Shown here: positions 10,054-20,700 of the stretch, one piece after another
Layout: every line of letters begins with the position of its first letter
Position numbering within the stretch: the stretch's first letter is position 1
NCBI GenBank assembly: GCA_947494675.1
Contig: CANLVP010000003.1
Location: forward strand, 359,791 to 423,790
Length of the DNA stretch: 64,000 nt
Direction of reading: 5' to 3'
Source of the DNA: an uncultured Paracoccaceae bacterium
GTDB lineage: Bacteria > Pseudomonadota > Alphaproteobacteria > Rhodobacterales > Rhodobacteraceae
Made by a program: the position numbers and the translations under genes
Notes under the pieces: model-generated
Database searches by the model: none
What the model saw: only the letters and a program-made list of their open reading frames with translations
Told to the model about the DNA's origin: nothing

Positions 10054-11118
10054 ATGGCCAAGCACGACAAAAACGAAAAAGTCATGGTGAGTGATTCGGA
10101 AAAATCGGGTGGTGCACGCAAGCAACCGACGCTCAAAACGATCGCTGCTTTGACCGGACTTGCCGTGCCAACCGTGAGCCGCGCCCTGGGTGGCGCGTCC
10201 GATATTAGCGTGGCCACACGGGCCCGCGTGCGGTCTGTTGCGGATGAAATTGGCTATGTCCCGAACCGCGCAGGCGTGCGTCTCCGGACGGGCCGGACCA
10301 ATGTAATATCCTTGGTGTTGTCGTCCGAACATGAGGTGATGAACCACACCGCCCGGCTGATTTCTGCGGTCGCATCTGGCCTGCGCGAGACGCCGTTCCA
10401 CCTAAATATCACGCCCTATTTTGCGGACGAAGATCCGATGAAACCGATCCGCTATATCGTGGAAACGCGCTCTGCCGATGCGGTGATCTTTAACCAGACC
10501 CGGCACGAAGACCCACGCGTGGCCTATCTGCGCAGCGTCGGCTTTCCCTTTGCCACCCATGGCCGCACGGTGTGGTCGCATGAACATGCCTATTACGACT
10601 ACGACAACGCGGCTTTTGGTGCCTTGGGCGTGGCCGAACTTGCCGCGCGCGGCCGGCGCAATATCCTCTTGGTCGCGCCGCCTACCGAACAGCGTTACGG
10701 GCGCGACATGATCATCGGCGCTGAGACAAAGGGCCGCGAGCACGGTGTTGAGGTGCGGGTGTTGTCTGGCGCCACAAGTGACGACGCCATGCAAGAAACC
10801 GAAGTTGCAATTGATGCCCATATCGCGTCAGGCGCCAAGCTGGACGGGCTGATTTGCGGGTCGAACGCCAGTAGTATTGCGGCCATGTCCTCGGTCGAGC
10901 GGGCCGGACTTGTGCTTGGCGATACGGTTGATTTGTTCAGTAAAGAGGTCGTGCCCCTGCTCAGACGGATCAGGCCATCGATCCTGACTGTGCACGAAGA
11001 CCTTGGCGAAACCGGGAATTTTCTGGCCCGTGCGGCTATGGCTGCGGTGCTGAGCCCTGAAAAGCCACCTATGCAGTTTCTGGAAGTCCCGACCTCTGAG
11101 CGGTTGATGGATTACTAG
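10054..11118 (+). CDS. LacI family transcriptional regulator of the sugar operon
   Basis: This 354-residue regulator has an N-terminal helix-turn-helix (TLKTIAALTGLAVPTVSRAL) near residues 27-50 and a hinge-helix region (VPNRAGVRLRTGRT). A periplasmic-binding-protein-like sugar-sensing domain follows. About 25 charged residues precede the HTH, longer than usual, so the true start could be the internal ATG at 10084 (MVSDSEKSG). It is transcribed away from the transporter operon across a shared 147-bp region with the palindromic operator, so it most probably represses that operon and is relieved by an imported sugar. The sequence VSLVLSSEHEVMNHTARLI is typical of the family. Confidence 0.9.
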   Translation: MAKHDKNEKVMVSDSEKSGGARKQPTLKTIAALTGLAVPTVSRALGGASDISVATRARVRSVADEIGYVPNRAGVRLRTGRTNVISLVLSSEHEVMNHTARLISAVASGLRETPFHLNITPYFADEDPMKPIRYIVETRSADAVIFNQTRHEDPRVAYLRSVGFPFATHGRTVWSHEHAYYDYDNAAFGALGVAELAARGRRNILLVAPPTEQRYGRDMIIGAETKGREHGVEVRVLSGATSDDAMQETEVAIDAHIASGAKLDGLICGSNASSIAAMSSVERAGLVLGDTVDLFSKEVVPLLRRIRPSILTVHEDLGETGNFLARAAMAAVLSPEKPPMQFLEVPTSERLMDY

Positions 11119-11146
11119 CCACCGGGTGGGGCAATCTCTTCCCCTC

Positions 11147-11175
11147 TTGCCGGATCGGATTTCCGCGTCTAGGGT
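11147..11175 (+). promoter_or_regulatory. predicted promoter of the gcv operon
   Basis: TTGCCG (11147-11152) and TAGGGT (11170-11175) are spaced by 17 bases. Transcription would start near 11182, immediately before the first aptamer of the glycine riboswitch. The match to consensus is partial, but the position fits. Confidence 0.4.
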
Positions 11176-11182
11176 CGCCGCA

Positions 11183-11336
11183 CACGACGGGAGAACCGGT
11201 TTAACCGGTGCCGAAGGCGCAACCGCCCCGGAAACGCTCAGGCACAAGGACCGACGTGGACGATAAGACTCTGGAGAGTGGTCCGTTGGACCCGCCGAAG
11301 GGATAACGATCTCAGGCGAAAGGACAGAGGGGGCAT
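11183..11336 (+). ncRNA. tandem glycine riboswitch
   Basis: Two consecutive aptamers are visible. The first has GGGAGA, GCCGAAGGCGCAA and CTCAGGCACAAGGACC. The second has GGAGAG, GCCGAAGGGATAA and CTCAGGCGAAAGGAC. These are the conserved core elements of the gcvT glycine riboswitch, whose two aptamers bind glycine. The RNA lies in the 5' leader of gcvT and should raise expression of the cleavage system when glycine is abundant. About 75 bases separate aptamer 2 from the gcvT start and would form the expression platform, either a terminator or a Shine-Dalgarno sequestering helix. No clear terminator stem was picked out by eye. Confidence 0.93.
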
Positions 11337-11411
11337 CACGCAGCGCAAGTCGCGCTGCCATGTGGTGCCCGGTGATCCCATCAGATCAGCGCGGCCCGGA
11401 AAGGGAACCGG

Positions 11412-12524
11412 ATGAGCGATCTGAGGCATACGCCGCTATTTGATTTACATGAAAGCCTTGGGGCCAAGATGGTGCCATTCGCAGGTTACGCCATGCCTGT
11501 GCAATATGGTCTTGGCGTGATGAAAGAGCATCTGCATTGCCGGGCCAAGGCGGGGCTGTTTGACGTCAGCCACATGGGTCAGGTCAAACTGGTCGGCGAT
11601 GGTGCCGCCGCAGCGCTTGAAACGCTGGTGCCTGTTGATGTTGTGGGCCTGGCCGAGGGGCGGCAGCGCTATGGGTTCTTTACCAATGACGCAGGCGGGA
11701 TCAGCGATGATCTAATGCTAGCCAATCGCGGCGACCATATTTTTGTGGTGGTGAATGCCGCGTGTAAGGCGGCTGACATTGGCCATATGCGCGCCCATCT
11801 CAAAGGTGTTGAGGTGGTGGAGGTGACGGACCGCGCGTTGCTGGCCCTGCAAGGCCCGGCGGCAGAGGCGGTGCTGGCGGGGGTGAACCCGGCGGTGGCG
11901 GATATGGCGTTTATGGATGTAGCAACGGTCGATTTGAACGGCGCGGAATGCTGGGTGTCGCGGTCAGGCTACACCGGCGAGGACGGCTTTGAGATTTCGG
12001 TGCCGAATGCCGATGCCGTCGCACTTGCCAAGCTGTTGTTGGCCCATGACGATGTTGAAGCCATTGGGCTGGGCGCGCGTGATAGCCTGCGGCTTGAGGG
12101 CGGGTTGTGCCTCTATGGGCATGACATTGATGCCGAAACAACGCCGGTTGAGGCCGCGCTGACGTGGGCCATTCAAAAGGTGCGTCGGACGGGTGGCGAC
12201 CGGGCTGGCGGATTTCCTGGTGCGGATATCATTTTGGCCCAGATCGCGGATGGTGCGGATCGCAAGCGCGTTGGATTACGACCAGAGGGACGTGCGCCGA
12301 TGCGCGAAGGGGTCTTGCTGTTTGACGAAGCCGACGCCGTAACACCCATTGGGCAAATCACATCCGGTGGCTTTGGCCCCACCGTCGAGGGACCTGTCGC
12401 CATGGGCTATGTCGCGACGGCGCATGCCGCCAAAGGCACGGTCGTTTGCGGCGAGCTGCGCGGCAAACGCTTGCCGCTGACCGTGACCGCCCTGCCCTTT
12501 ACCCCCGCAAATTTCAAACGCTAG
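11412..12524 (+). CDS. gcvT: glycine cleavage system aminomethyltransferase (T protein)
   Basis: This 370-residue protein transfers the aminomethyl carbon from the lipoylated H protein to tetrahydrofolate, releasing ammonia. It begins LRHTPLFDLHESLGAKMVPFAGYAMPVQY and contains FDVSHMGQ and the RDSLRLEGGLCLYGHDID segment, all characteristic of GcvT. Its length is normal. It lies directly under the tandem glycine riboswitch and is followed 15 bp later by gcvH, giving the order T-H-P. Confidence 0.97.
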   Translation: MSDLRHTPLFDLHESLGAKMVPFAGYAMPVQYGLGVMKEHLHCRAKAGLFDVSHMGQVKLVGDGAAAALETLVPVDVVGLAEGRQRYGFFTNDAGGISDDLMLANRGDHIFVVVNAACKAADIGHMRAHLKGVEVVEVTDRALLALQGPAAEAVLAGVNPAVADMAFMDVATVDLNGAECWVSRSGYTGEDGFEISVPNADAVALAKLLLAHDDVEAIGLGARDSLRLEGGLCLYGHDIDAETTPVEAALTWAIQKVRRTGGDRAGGFPGADIILAQIADGADRKRVGLRPEGRAPMREGVLLFDEADAVTPIGQITSGGFGPTVEGPVAMGYVATAHAAKGTVVCGELRGKRLPLTVTALPFTPANFKR

Positions 12525-12539
12525 AGAACGGAGAAACCC

Positions 12540-12899
12540 ATGAAATTTACCGAAGAACACGAATGGCTGCGCATCGAAGATGACGTTGTGGTTGTTGGCA
12601 TCACCGAACATGCGGCGACACAATTGGGCGATATCGTCTTTGTCGAATTGCCAGAGGTCGGCACCGAAGTTGTGATCGATGACGAAGCGGTCGTGATTGA
12701 AAGTGTGAAAGCAGCCTCTGACATCCTGTCACCGCTGGATGGTGAAATTGTTGAGGTGAATGAAGCACTTGCCGACAATCCTGGCCTCGTGAACGAGGAT
12801 CCTTTGGGGAACGGCTGGTTCTTTAAGATCAAGTCTGACGATCTGTCCAAGATGGACGAATACCTTGATGAAGCGGCCTATAAGGCGCTGGTGGAGTAA
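12540..12899 (+). CDS. gcvH: glycine cleavage system H protein
   Basis: This 119-residue carrier protein shuttles the aminomethyl group between GcvP, GcvT and lipoamide dehydrogenase on a swinging lipoyl arm. The lipoylated Lys is Lys57 in the ESVKAASD motif. The N-terminus ([15 protein letters not shown]) and the [19 protein letters not shown] segment are standard. It is 5 bp upstream of gcvP. Lipoylation must come from enzymes outside this window. Confidence 0.97.
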   Translation: MKFTEEHEWLRIEDDVVVVGITEHAATQLGDIVFVELPEVGTEVVIDDEAVVIESVKAASDILSPLDGEIVEVNEALADNPGLVNEDPLGNGWFFKIKSDDLSKMDEYLDEAAYKALVE

Positions 12900-12904
12900 C
12901 GCAT

Positions 12905-15745
12905 ATGACCTTCAAGCCGACAGATTATCTGCCGTATGATTTTGCCAACCGCCGCCACATCGGCCCCTCGCCCGCTGAGATGGACGAAATGTTGCAGGTG
13001 GTGCAGGCGGATAGTCTGGCGGCGTTGATTGATGACACCCTGCCCAAGGGCATTCGCCAAAAAGAGCCGCTGGATTTTGGCAAGCCAAAGTCAGAGCGGG
13101 AGTTGCTGCATCACATGCGGGTCACGGCGTCCAAGAATAAGGTGCTGACCAGTCTGATTGGTCAGGGCTATCACGGCACGATCACGCCGCCTGCGATCCA
13201 GCGCAACATTCTGGAAAACCCGGCGTGGTATACGGCCTATACGCCCTACCAGCCCGAGATCAGCCAAGGGCGACTTGAAGCCCTTTTGAACTTTCAAACC
13301 ATGGTCAGTGATCTGACCGGGCTTGAGATTGCCAATGCCTCGCTCTTGGATGAGGCGACCGCTTGTGCCGAGGCGATGACAATGGCGCAGCGGGTGGCAA
13401 AGTCGAAGGCCAAGGCGTTTTTTGTGGACGAAAACTGCCATCCGCAGAACATCGCCGTGATCCAGACCCGTGCGGCGCCCTTGGGGATCGAGGTGATCGT
13501 CGGCTCCCCGGATGACATGGACGCAAGTGCGGTGTTCGGTGCGATTTTCCAGTTTCCCGGCACCTACGGGCATCTGCGCGACTTTACTGGTCAGATGGCG
13601 GCACTGCATGACCACAAGGCGATTGGTGTGATTTCAGCCGATCCTCTGTCGCTGACGCTATTGAAAGAACCCGGTGCCATGGGGGCCGATATCGCGGTAG
13701 GCACAACGCAACGCTTTGGCGTGCCCGTGGGCTATGGTGGGCCGCATGCGGCCTATATGGCGACGAAACAGCAATACGCGCGGAACATGCCGGGGCGGAT
13801 CGTGGGCGTCTCTGTCGATAGCCATGGCAACCGCGCTTACCGGCTGTCCTTGCAAACGCGGGAGCAGCACATCCGCCGCGAAAAGGCGACGTCGAATGTC
13901 TGCACGGCGCAGGCGCTTTTGGCCGTGATGGCCGGATTTTATGCGGTGTTTCATGGGCCAGAGGGGCTGAAGGCCATCGCGCAGCGCATTCATCGCAAGA
14001 CGGTGCGCCTGGCGCGCGGTTTGGAAGAGGCCGGTTTCAAGGTCGAACCCGCCGCGTTCTTTGACACGATCACTGTGGACGTGGGTCTTTTGCAGCGCGG
14101 CGTCATGCAAGCAGCGGTCAATGAGGGCATCAACCTGCGCCGCGTGGGCAAGACCAAGGTGGGCATCACGCTGGACGAATATTGCCGCCCAGCCACGATC
14201 AAAAAGGTCTGGCGCGCCTTTGGCATCACGGAACGCGACACCGATCTGACGGCAGAATACCGGATGCCCGATGGGTTGGTGCGGACCAGCGATTATCTGA
14301 CGCACCCGGTCTTTCATATGAACCGGGCTGAGACCGAGATGATGCGCTATATGCGGCGTCTGGCGGACCGGGATCTGGCGCTGGACCGCGCGATGATCCC
14401 GCTGGGGTCCTGCACGATGAAGCTAAATTCTGCCGCTGAAATGATGCCGGTCAGCTGGCGCGACTTCTCGCTCTTGCATCCCTATTGCCCCAAGGATCAG
14501 GCGGCGGGCTATCAAGAGATGATCGATAATCTGAGCGCCAAGCTGTGTGACATCACCGGCTATGCTGCGATTTCGATGCAGCCCAATTCCGGGGCACAAG
14601 GCGAATATGCGGGGCTTTTGACGATTGCCGCCTATCACCGCGCGAATGGCGAAGGGCATCGGAACATCTGCCTGATCCCGATGTCGGCCCATGGCACCAA
14701 TCCTGCCTCGGCGCAGATGGTCGGGTGGAAAGTTGTTCCGGTCAAATCGGCTGCAAACGGCGACATTGATCTGGATGATTTCCGCGCAAAGGCGGCAGAG
14801 CATGCGGACAATCTGGCGGGCTGCATGATCACCTATCCCAGCACCCACGGCGTGTTTGAGGAAACGGTGACAGAGGTATGCCAGATCACCCACGATCATG
14901 GCGGGCAGGTCTATATTGACGGGGCCAATATGAACGCGATGGTCGGGCTCTCGCGGCCCGGCGATCTGGGCGGGGACGTCAGCCACCTGAACCTGCACAA
15001 GACGTTTTGCATTCCGCACGGCGGCGGTGGCCCCGGCATGGGACCAATTGGCGTCAAAACGCATTTGGTGCCGCATTTGCCGGGTGATCCCAATGATGGC
15101 AAAGGTGCCGTCTCTGCCGCCGCCTATGGCTCGCCGTCTTTGCTGCCGATCTCATGGGCCTATTGCCTGATGATGGGTGGCGAGGGGCTGACGCAGGCCA
15201 CGCGGGTTGCGATTTTGAACGCAAACTACATCGCGGCGCGCCTCAACGGGGCGTATGACGTGCTTTATAAGGGGCCGACGGGGCGCGTTGCGCATGAATG
15301 CATCATCGACACCCGCCCCTTTGCCGAACATGGGGTCACTGTGGATGACATTGCCAAGCGCCTGATCGACTGCGGGTTCCATGCGCCTACGATGTCCTGG
15401 CCGGTCGCTGGTACGTTGATGGTGGAGCCGACTGAAAGCGAAACCAAGGCCGAGCTCGACCGCTTTTGCGACGCGATGCTGGCCATTCGTGCCGAGATTG
15501 ATGAGATCGCCGACGGCAAGACCGACTATGCCAGCAGCCCGCTGCACAACGCGCCGCATACGATGGAAGACCTCGTGAAGGACTGGGACCGGCCCTACAG
15601 TCGCGAGCAAGGCTGCTTTCCGCCCGGCGCGTTTCGGGTGGACAAATACTGGCCCCCGGTCAATCGGGTGGATAATGTCTTTGGCGACCGCAATTTGGTC
15701 TGTTCATGCCCGCCAATGGATGATTATGCGGAGGCGGCAGAATAA
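12905..15745 (+). CDS. gcvP: glycine dehydrogenase (decarboxylating), single-chain P protein
   Basis: This 946-residue PLP enzyme decarboxylates glycine and loads the aminomethyl group on GcvH. It is the fused single-chain form, not the split GcvPA/GcvPB form. The PLP-binding Lys is Lys699 in [18 protein letters not shown]. The N-terminal half begins [18 protein letters not shown], and a [14 protein letters not shown]-like segment lies in the C-terminal half. The full length indicates an intact enzyme. It completes the riboswitch-controlled gcvTHP operon. Confidence 0.97.
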   Translation: MTFKPTDYLPYDFANRRHIGPSPAEMDEMLQVVQADSLAALIDDTLPKGIRQKEPLDFGKPKSERELLHHMRVTASKNKVLTSLIGQGYHGTITPPAIQRNILENPAWYTAYTPYQPEISQGRLEALLNFQTMVSDLTGLEIANASLLDEATACAEAMTMAQRVAKSKAKAFFVDENCHPQNIAVIQTRAAPLGIEVIVGSPDDMDASAVFGAIFQFPGTYGHLRDFTGQMAALHDHKAIGVISADPLSLTLLKEPGAMGADIAVGTTQRFGVPVGYGGPHAAYMATKQQYARNMPGRIVGVSVDSHGNRAYRLSLQTREQHIRREKATSNVCTAQALLAVMAGFYAVFHGPEGLKAIAQRIHRKTVRLARGLEEAGFKVEPAAFFDTITVDVGLLQRGVMQAAVNEGINLRRVGKTKVGITLDEYCRPATIKKVWRAFGITERDTDLTAEYRMPDGLVRTSDYLTHPVFHMNRAETEMMRYMRRLADRDLALDRAMIPLGSCTMKLNSAAEMMPVSWRDFSLLHPYCPKDQAAGYQEMIDNLSAKLCDITGYAAISMQPNSGAQGEYAGLLTIAAYHRANGEGHRNICLIPMSAHGTNPASAQMVGWKVVPVKSAANGDIDLDDFRAKAAEHADNLAGCMITYPSTHGVFEETVTEVCQITHDHGGQVYIDGANMNAMVGLSRPGDLGGDVSHLNLHKTFCIPHGGGGPGMGPIGVKTHLVPHLPGDPNDGKGAVSAAAYGSPSLLPISWAYCLMMGGEGLTQATRVAILNANYIAARLNGAYDVLYKGPTGRVAHECIIDTRPFAEHGVTVDDIAKRLIDCGFHAPTMSWPVAGTLMVEPTESETKAELDRFCDAMLAIRAEIDEIADGKTDYASSPLHNAPHTMEDLVKDWDRPYSREQGCFPPGAFRVDKYWPPVNRVDNVFGDRNLVCSCPPMDDYAEAAE

Positions 15746-15758
15746 CGAGGGGTGAGCC

Positions 15759-16208
15759 ATGACTGAGACGAGAAAGATTGTGCTGTCGAGCGATCATGGG
15801 GCGGTGGACCTGCGGCAGGCGATTGCCGCGCATCTGGACGCGCAGGGGTTTGACGTGACCGATATCGGTCCGATGACAACCGAAAGCACAGATTATCCGG
15901 CGCATGGGCAAGCGGCGGCGGAAATCGTCGCGGCGGGCGAAAGTGATCTGGGCATCATTCTGTGCGGCACCGGTCAGGGCATCATGATGGCAGCCAATAA
16001 GGTCAAGGGCATCCGCTGCGGCGTGTGCATGGATACCTTTTCCGCCAAGATGATCCGGGCGCATAACGACGCCAATATGCTGGCGCTTGGTGCGCGGGTG
16101 ATCGGCGAGAACCTTGCGCTTGAGATTGTGGATGCTTTTGTTGCCACTGATTTCGAAGGCGGGCGGCATGGCAAACGGGTCGATATGATCAAGGCGCTCG
16201 ACATATAG
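15759..16208 (+). CDS. rpiB: RpiB/LacA/LacB family sugar-phosphate isomerase
   Basis: This 149-residue protein matches ribose-5-phosphate isomerase B, which interconverts ribose 5-phosphate and ribulose 5-phosphate. Signatures are LSSDHGAVDLRQAI near the N-terminus and the active-site Cys loop ILCGTGQGIMMAANK followed by GIRCGVC. The C-terminal RAHNDANMLALGARV segment is also typical. It begins 13 bp after gcvP and is probably transcribed with it. Relatives can act on other aldose phosphates such as allose or galactose 6-phosphate, so the assignment to RpiB is by family. Confidence 0.87.
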   Translation: MTETRKIVLSSDHGAVDLRQAIAAHLDAQGFDVTDIGPMTTESTDYPAHGQAAAEIVAAGESDLGIILCGTGQGIMMAANKVKGIRCGVCMDTFSAKMIRAHNDANMLALGARVIGENLALEIVDAFVATDFEGGRHGKRVDMIKALDI

Positions 16209-16218
16209 CGCCTTGATC
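16187..16218. terminator. terminator-like hairpin at the rpiB / aldehyde dehydrogenase convergent junction
   Basis: A perfect 11-bp inverted repeat (gatcaaggcgc / gcgccttgatc) with a 10-base loop includes the last codons of rpiB and its stop. It lies between two convergent genes, which is the usual place for a shared terminator. The sequence after it is only moderately T-rich on the plus strand (TTGATTTCTATT). Confidence 0.55.
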
Positions 16219-16230
16219 CTTAGTTGATTT

Positions 16231-17682
16231 CTATTCGGGCGTTCCGGCAGAAATATATGCTGTTTTGACAGTGGTGTAGAATTCCGCTGCCGCCTTACCC
16301 TGCTCGCGCGGACCGTAGGAGCTGTCGCCGCGTCCGCCGAAGGGCACGTGATAATCGGTGCCTGCGGTGGGCAGGTTCACGGTCACCACACCAGTGCGGG
16401 CGTTGCGGCGGAAGTGGTTGGCGCGGGCCAGCGACTTGGTCACGATGCCCGAGGTCAGACCAAAGTTGGTATCGTTGAGCGTCGTGAGCGCCTCGTCGTA
16501 GCTGCCGACTTTGATCACGGCCGCAAGCGGGGCGAACATTTCCTCGCGGTTGATGCGCATGGAATTGGTGGTGCCGACGAAAAGGCCGGGCGTCATGTAG
16601 TAGCCCTTGGTCGGCATCTCGATCTGGGTGCCGCCGCAGACAAGCTCTGCCCCTTCGGATTTGCCAAGGTCGACGTAGGACAGGTTGCCCTGCAATTGAT
16701 CGTCCGACACCACGGGGCCGATTTGCGTGCCTGCCTCAAGCGCGTGACCAACTTTGAGCGCTTGTGTCGCTGCGATCAGTTTGTCGACAAAGGCGTCATG
16801 AACGGATTCATGCACGATCAACCGGGATGAGGCGGTGCATTTCTGTCCTGAGCCACCAAATGCGCCCCCGGCGGCAAGTGTGACAGCTAGATCGACGTCG
16901 GCGTCGTCCATCACCGCGAGCGCGTTTTTGGAGCCCATTTCCATCTGCACCTTGGTCAGGTTCTGGATCGCCGCTGTGGCGATGCCTTTGCCGACAGGCA
17001 CAGAGCCGGTGAAGGAAATCGCGTTGACCTTGGGGCTTTCCACAAGGCGCTGGCCCACGTCGCGGCCCGCACCCATCACAAGGTTGAACAGACCCGGCGG
17101 GATGTCTTGCCGCGCGATAATCTCTGTCAGGGCCACCGCAGAGGCGGGCGTGACATTGGCGGGCTTCCAGATCACCGCGTTGCCATAGCAAAGCGCTGGC
17201 GCAATTTTCCATGATGCGGTGGCAGTCGGGAAGTTCCAGGGCGAGATGATCGCCACAACGCCAACAGGTTCACGGCGCACATCAATTTCGATGCCATCAC
17301 GCACGGAATCGGCGTTTTCACCGATCTGGCGCAGGGTTTCTGCAGCATAATAGGTAAAGAACTGCCCGGCCCGATAGACCTCGCCCTTGCCTTCAGCCAG
17401 CGGCTTGCCCTCTTCACGGGACAGAAGTGTGCCAAGCTCTTCGGCGCGGTCCATCATCTCTGTCCCGATGGCCATAAGGACGTTGTATTTACGCTCGATC
17501 CCATAGGCGCCCCATGCGGCCTGCGCATCGCGGGCGGCATCAAGCGCCTGTTCGAGCTGATCGCTGGAAGCTTGGGCATAAAGCCCGATCACATCGTCCA
17601 GATCAGACGGGTTGCGATTTTCAACCTCAGACGTGCCGGATACCCAAGCACCGCCGATGTAGTTTTGATAGCTTTTGGTCAT
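16231..17682 (-). CDS. NAD(P)-dependent aldehyde dehydrogenase (alpha-ketoglutaric or succinic semialdehyde type)
   Basis: I prefer the start at 17682 (MTKSYQNYIGGAWV) over the track's 17703, because a good Shine-Dalgarno sequence (GGGGAAG) precedes it. That gives 483 residues, normal for the superfamily. The catalytic Cys is Cys282 in GSGQKCTASSRLIV. The general-base motif appears as MEMGSKNALAV, and the cofactor motif as FTGSVPVGKGI. The GQKCTASSR context resembles alpha-ketoglutaric semialdehyde dehydrogenases used in pentose, hydroxyproline or sugar-acid oxidation, although other semialdehydes are possible. It follows the outer-membrane barrel gene by about 84 bp on the same strand, with no obvious functional link to it. 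Confidence 0.85.
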   Translation of the reverse strand: MTKSYQNYIGGAWVSGTSEVENRNPSDLDDVIGLYAQASSDQLEQALDAARDAQAAWGAYGIERKYNVLMAIGTEMMDRAEELGTLLSREEGKPLAEGKGEVYRAGQFFTYYAAETLRQIGENADSVRDGIEIDVRREPVGVVAIISPWNFPTATASWKIAPALCYGNAVIWKPANVTPASAVALTEIIARQDIPPGLFNLVMGAGRDVGQRLVESPKVNAISFTGSVPVGKGIATAAIQNLTKVQMEMGSKNALAVMDDADVDLAVTLAAGGAFGGSGQKCTASSRLIVHESVHDAFVDKLIAATQALKVGHALEAGTQIGPVVSDDQLQGNLSYVDLGKSEGAELVCGGTQIEMPTKGYYMTPGLFVGTTNSMRINREEMFAPLAAVIKVGSYDEALTTLNDTNFGLTSGIVTKSLARANHFRRNARTGVVTVNLPTAGTDYHVPFGGRGDSSYGPREQGKAAAEFYTTVKTAYISAGTPE

Positions 17683-17766
17683 GTTCTTCCCCTTTGCGCG
17701 CATCCTGCCCTACTACCGGGCCGAACGCACGTTTCAAAGGGTCGTATTTCGGCGCAATGGCGACAC

Positions 17767-20700
17767 TTAGAACTGCGCGACGATGTTCAGGAACGCGCCT
17801 TGATCATCCAGCGTCAGGTCCGTCAGATCATCCGAGAAGGTGCCGAAGTTATAACCGACGCCGACCTTCAAGTTTTGCCCAAGGTTCTTGTAGACAGCAC
17901 CCAAGGCCGAGGTTTCCGTCGTGCCCGCATCCAATAGGTTCAGCTGGCGCACTTCGATCAGCGCATCCCAATCCTTGACCAGATGCCAGCGGGCGGAGGC
18001 CGCGGCGAGCCAAGCATCGTTGGCCGCATCAAGGTTGCCATCGGCATCAAGCGTCTGGCTGGAGCGATAACCAATCTTGCCGCCCAGCGTCCATTGCTGG
18101 TTCAGGTCATAGGTCGCATCAACACTGACCACATGGCTGCGTTGGCGGATGCCGCTATCGTCAGTGGCGTCCCGCAGACCGTAAAGGTCATAAAGATAAC
18201 GATAGCGTGCCAAGACGTTCAGCTTGTCGTTGTCGATGGGGCGGAAGGCATAACCCAGCACCACATCGGCGTAATTGCCATCCACCAGCGTGCTTTGCGC
18301 GGTTTCGGATCGCGCCAGATCGGCGGAGAATACAAGACGGCGTTCTTCGTCAAATTTGTAGGCGGCGTTGGCGGCCACCAACAGCGTGTCGGCGTTGACC
18401 TGAATGCCGTTCTGCAAGCCATCTTCGGTGCGGTATTCGACCCGGCCGGAAGCGGACAGCTGTTCGGTTTCGTAGATCACACCGAGTGTCAGCGCCTGAC
18501 GCTCAAAATCATAGCCATCACCATCATCGACGCGGCCAAGCTCAAACGCGGTTGTCACCGATAGCGCGTCGTTGGGGGCATAGGACAACCCGTATGCGCT
18601 CGTCAGGGAGCGGTGACGCCCGAAGACGTCATAGGTGTTTTCGCCGAACATATCGACGGTGCCGGAAACGGTCTGCGTCGCACCGGCAACAAGGCGGCCA
18701 CGGTCGCGCCCGCGCAATGCAATGCCGTCATAGTCTCGGCCCGGCTCAAGCTCATACCCGACATAGCGGGTGTTGCCGTTGCCATCGTCATTGCTGGCTG
18801 TGATCCGCCCGCCGACGCCAAAATCGCCATCCGACACTTCGCCAGCGACGGTCCAGCCAGAGGCAAATTCATAAGAGCCGCCAACGCCGTAGCGGTTGTT
18901 TTCGGGCAGTTGCGAGACGTCCACCGTGGCCTGCCCAAAGACATAGACAGAGGCCGTCTCGGTCGGGCTATAGGTGACTTTTGCCGCGACATCGGTGCGG
19001 TTGCCTGCGTTGGTGCCGCCGACGTTGTCCTGCACCTCGACCCCGACCGCGTATTCCCATTGGTCAGAGGCCGCATAGGTCAATTGCCATGTGCCGTCGA
19101 TGTTGCGCACGCCTGCGGCGTTCTCGTAGTGATCAAAGCCGACCAGCAAGGTCAGGCGATCCATCAGCATCACGTCTGCGGTCAGGCCATAAAGCGTTTC
19201 ATCGCTGGCGACGTTCAGATCGAGCGATGAAAAGCCTGCGGTGCGTTCTTCGTAGTAGGCGTTCACGACGCCTTCGCCATCAAAGCCGAGCTCTTCCAGA
19301 TCGGCCTGTGCTTCGATCTTGAAGGCTTGGCCGTCGCTGCCGGTGGCTGCGATGTCATCGACGATCAGGCCGCCGTCAGCAGAGAAGGTGCTGTCGAACC
19401 CGGTGCCTTCGGATTGGGCCAGCTCGATTTTGATAAAGCTGTTGTCGGACATGGCATAAAGCACATCGACGCCGACAACCTGGTGATCGGTCACGCCGGT
19501 CTCGTCCAACATGCCGCTGACGCCAAAGCGCAGGTTGTCGCTGACCCAACCTTCGGCGCGGCCGCCATAGGCAAAGCCTTCGACGTCGCCTGCGGTGGGG
19601 GTATGTTCGTAAGCCGCGACCAGCACGACGTCTGCATCACGGGCAGAGCCGATGGAGAACAGGCCTTCGTTTGCCGTCGCTGTCAGTGGGCGGCGGAGCG
19701 TGATGATGCCTTGGATATAGTTGATCGCGTAATCTTCGCCCGCGATCAGGGTCTGGGTGTCTATCACACGGCCCGTATCCGGGTCCCGCAGCTGGATCGA
19801 GATCGTCTCAGACGCTTGCGCAATGTCTTGTTTTTCCAAGAAAAATACGGTGCCGCCGGTGCCAAGAAAGACATCGCGCTGCGGCAGCATATCGGGCTGC
19901 GCGGCATAGAGCGAAAGCGAGGCACGGGCATCGCCGCGAGACGTGACCGAAGAGGTCGCTAGCCCAGCAGAAAGGCCATAGAGCGAGCGATCATTCTGGA
20001 CAAAATCATTGTCGCCCAGATCGCTGTCAAAGTCGCCCCATTGCAGATAATTCGCTTGGCGTTCGATGCGCAGGAAGATTTTGCCGGAGGTCGGCGTGCG
20101 GTCCTCAATCGTGCTGTCGTCGCCGTAGGTCGGGTAGAGGTCAGCGGGATCGACACGCAGCAAGAGCTGCCGCGGATCGCGTTCGTCCAGACGGCGGAAT
20201 ATCTGATCGAGATCGCCCTCACCGGTATCGACAGAGCCCGTGATCCGCGTGCCATTGGCGGTTTTGCCGTCAAAGAACCCGGCGACACGGCCGGTCTGAT
20301 AGGTCTCGCGCCCGTCTGTGCTGTCGCCTTCGCGGATGCCAAAGGTCAGATCAGCAGTGGCGACATAGAACCATTCGGAATTGGGGATCGTGATGTCGCG
20401 GGTAAGGTCAACGCGCTGGCCCGCGCCGTTGACGTTCACATCAACGCCATAGTCGCCGGGCGGCAGGATGCGCTGAATGACAAAGCCGCCATCGCGGTCT
20501 GTTGGCACGACCTCGCCCAATGCAACCACGCGCGCGCCGGGGGCCACATCGGTGCCGGTGACTGTTACGGCCCCGCCGCTGACGGGGATGCCACGGCGGC
20601 GGGCGCTGTCATTGCCATCTTCGACGCCTTCGGCCAGCCCGCGGTCATCGGCGCGCATGACGGACAGCGGTGCGGTTTCGTCAAAGCGGCCTTGGGCGTC

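Noticed and set aside
8677-10401. Track ORF of 574 codons for the binding protein starting at 10401
   Set aside because: The N-terminal 165 codons cross the promoter, operator and lacI start; the GTG at 9906 with GGGAGG is the sensible start.
10828-11361. Minus-strand ORF of 177 codons over the glycine riboswitch
   Set aside because: It runs antisense through the lacI end and the conserved riboswitch and has no credible start context or domain.
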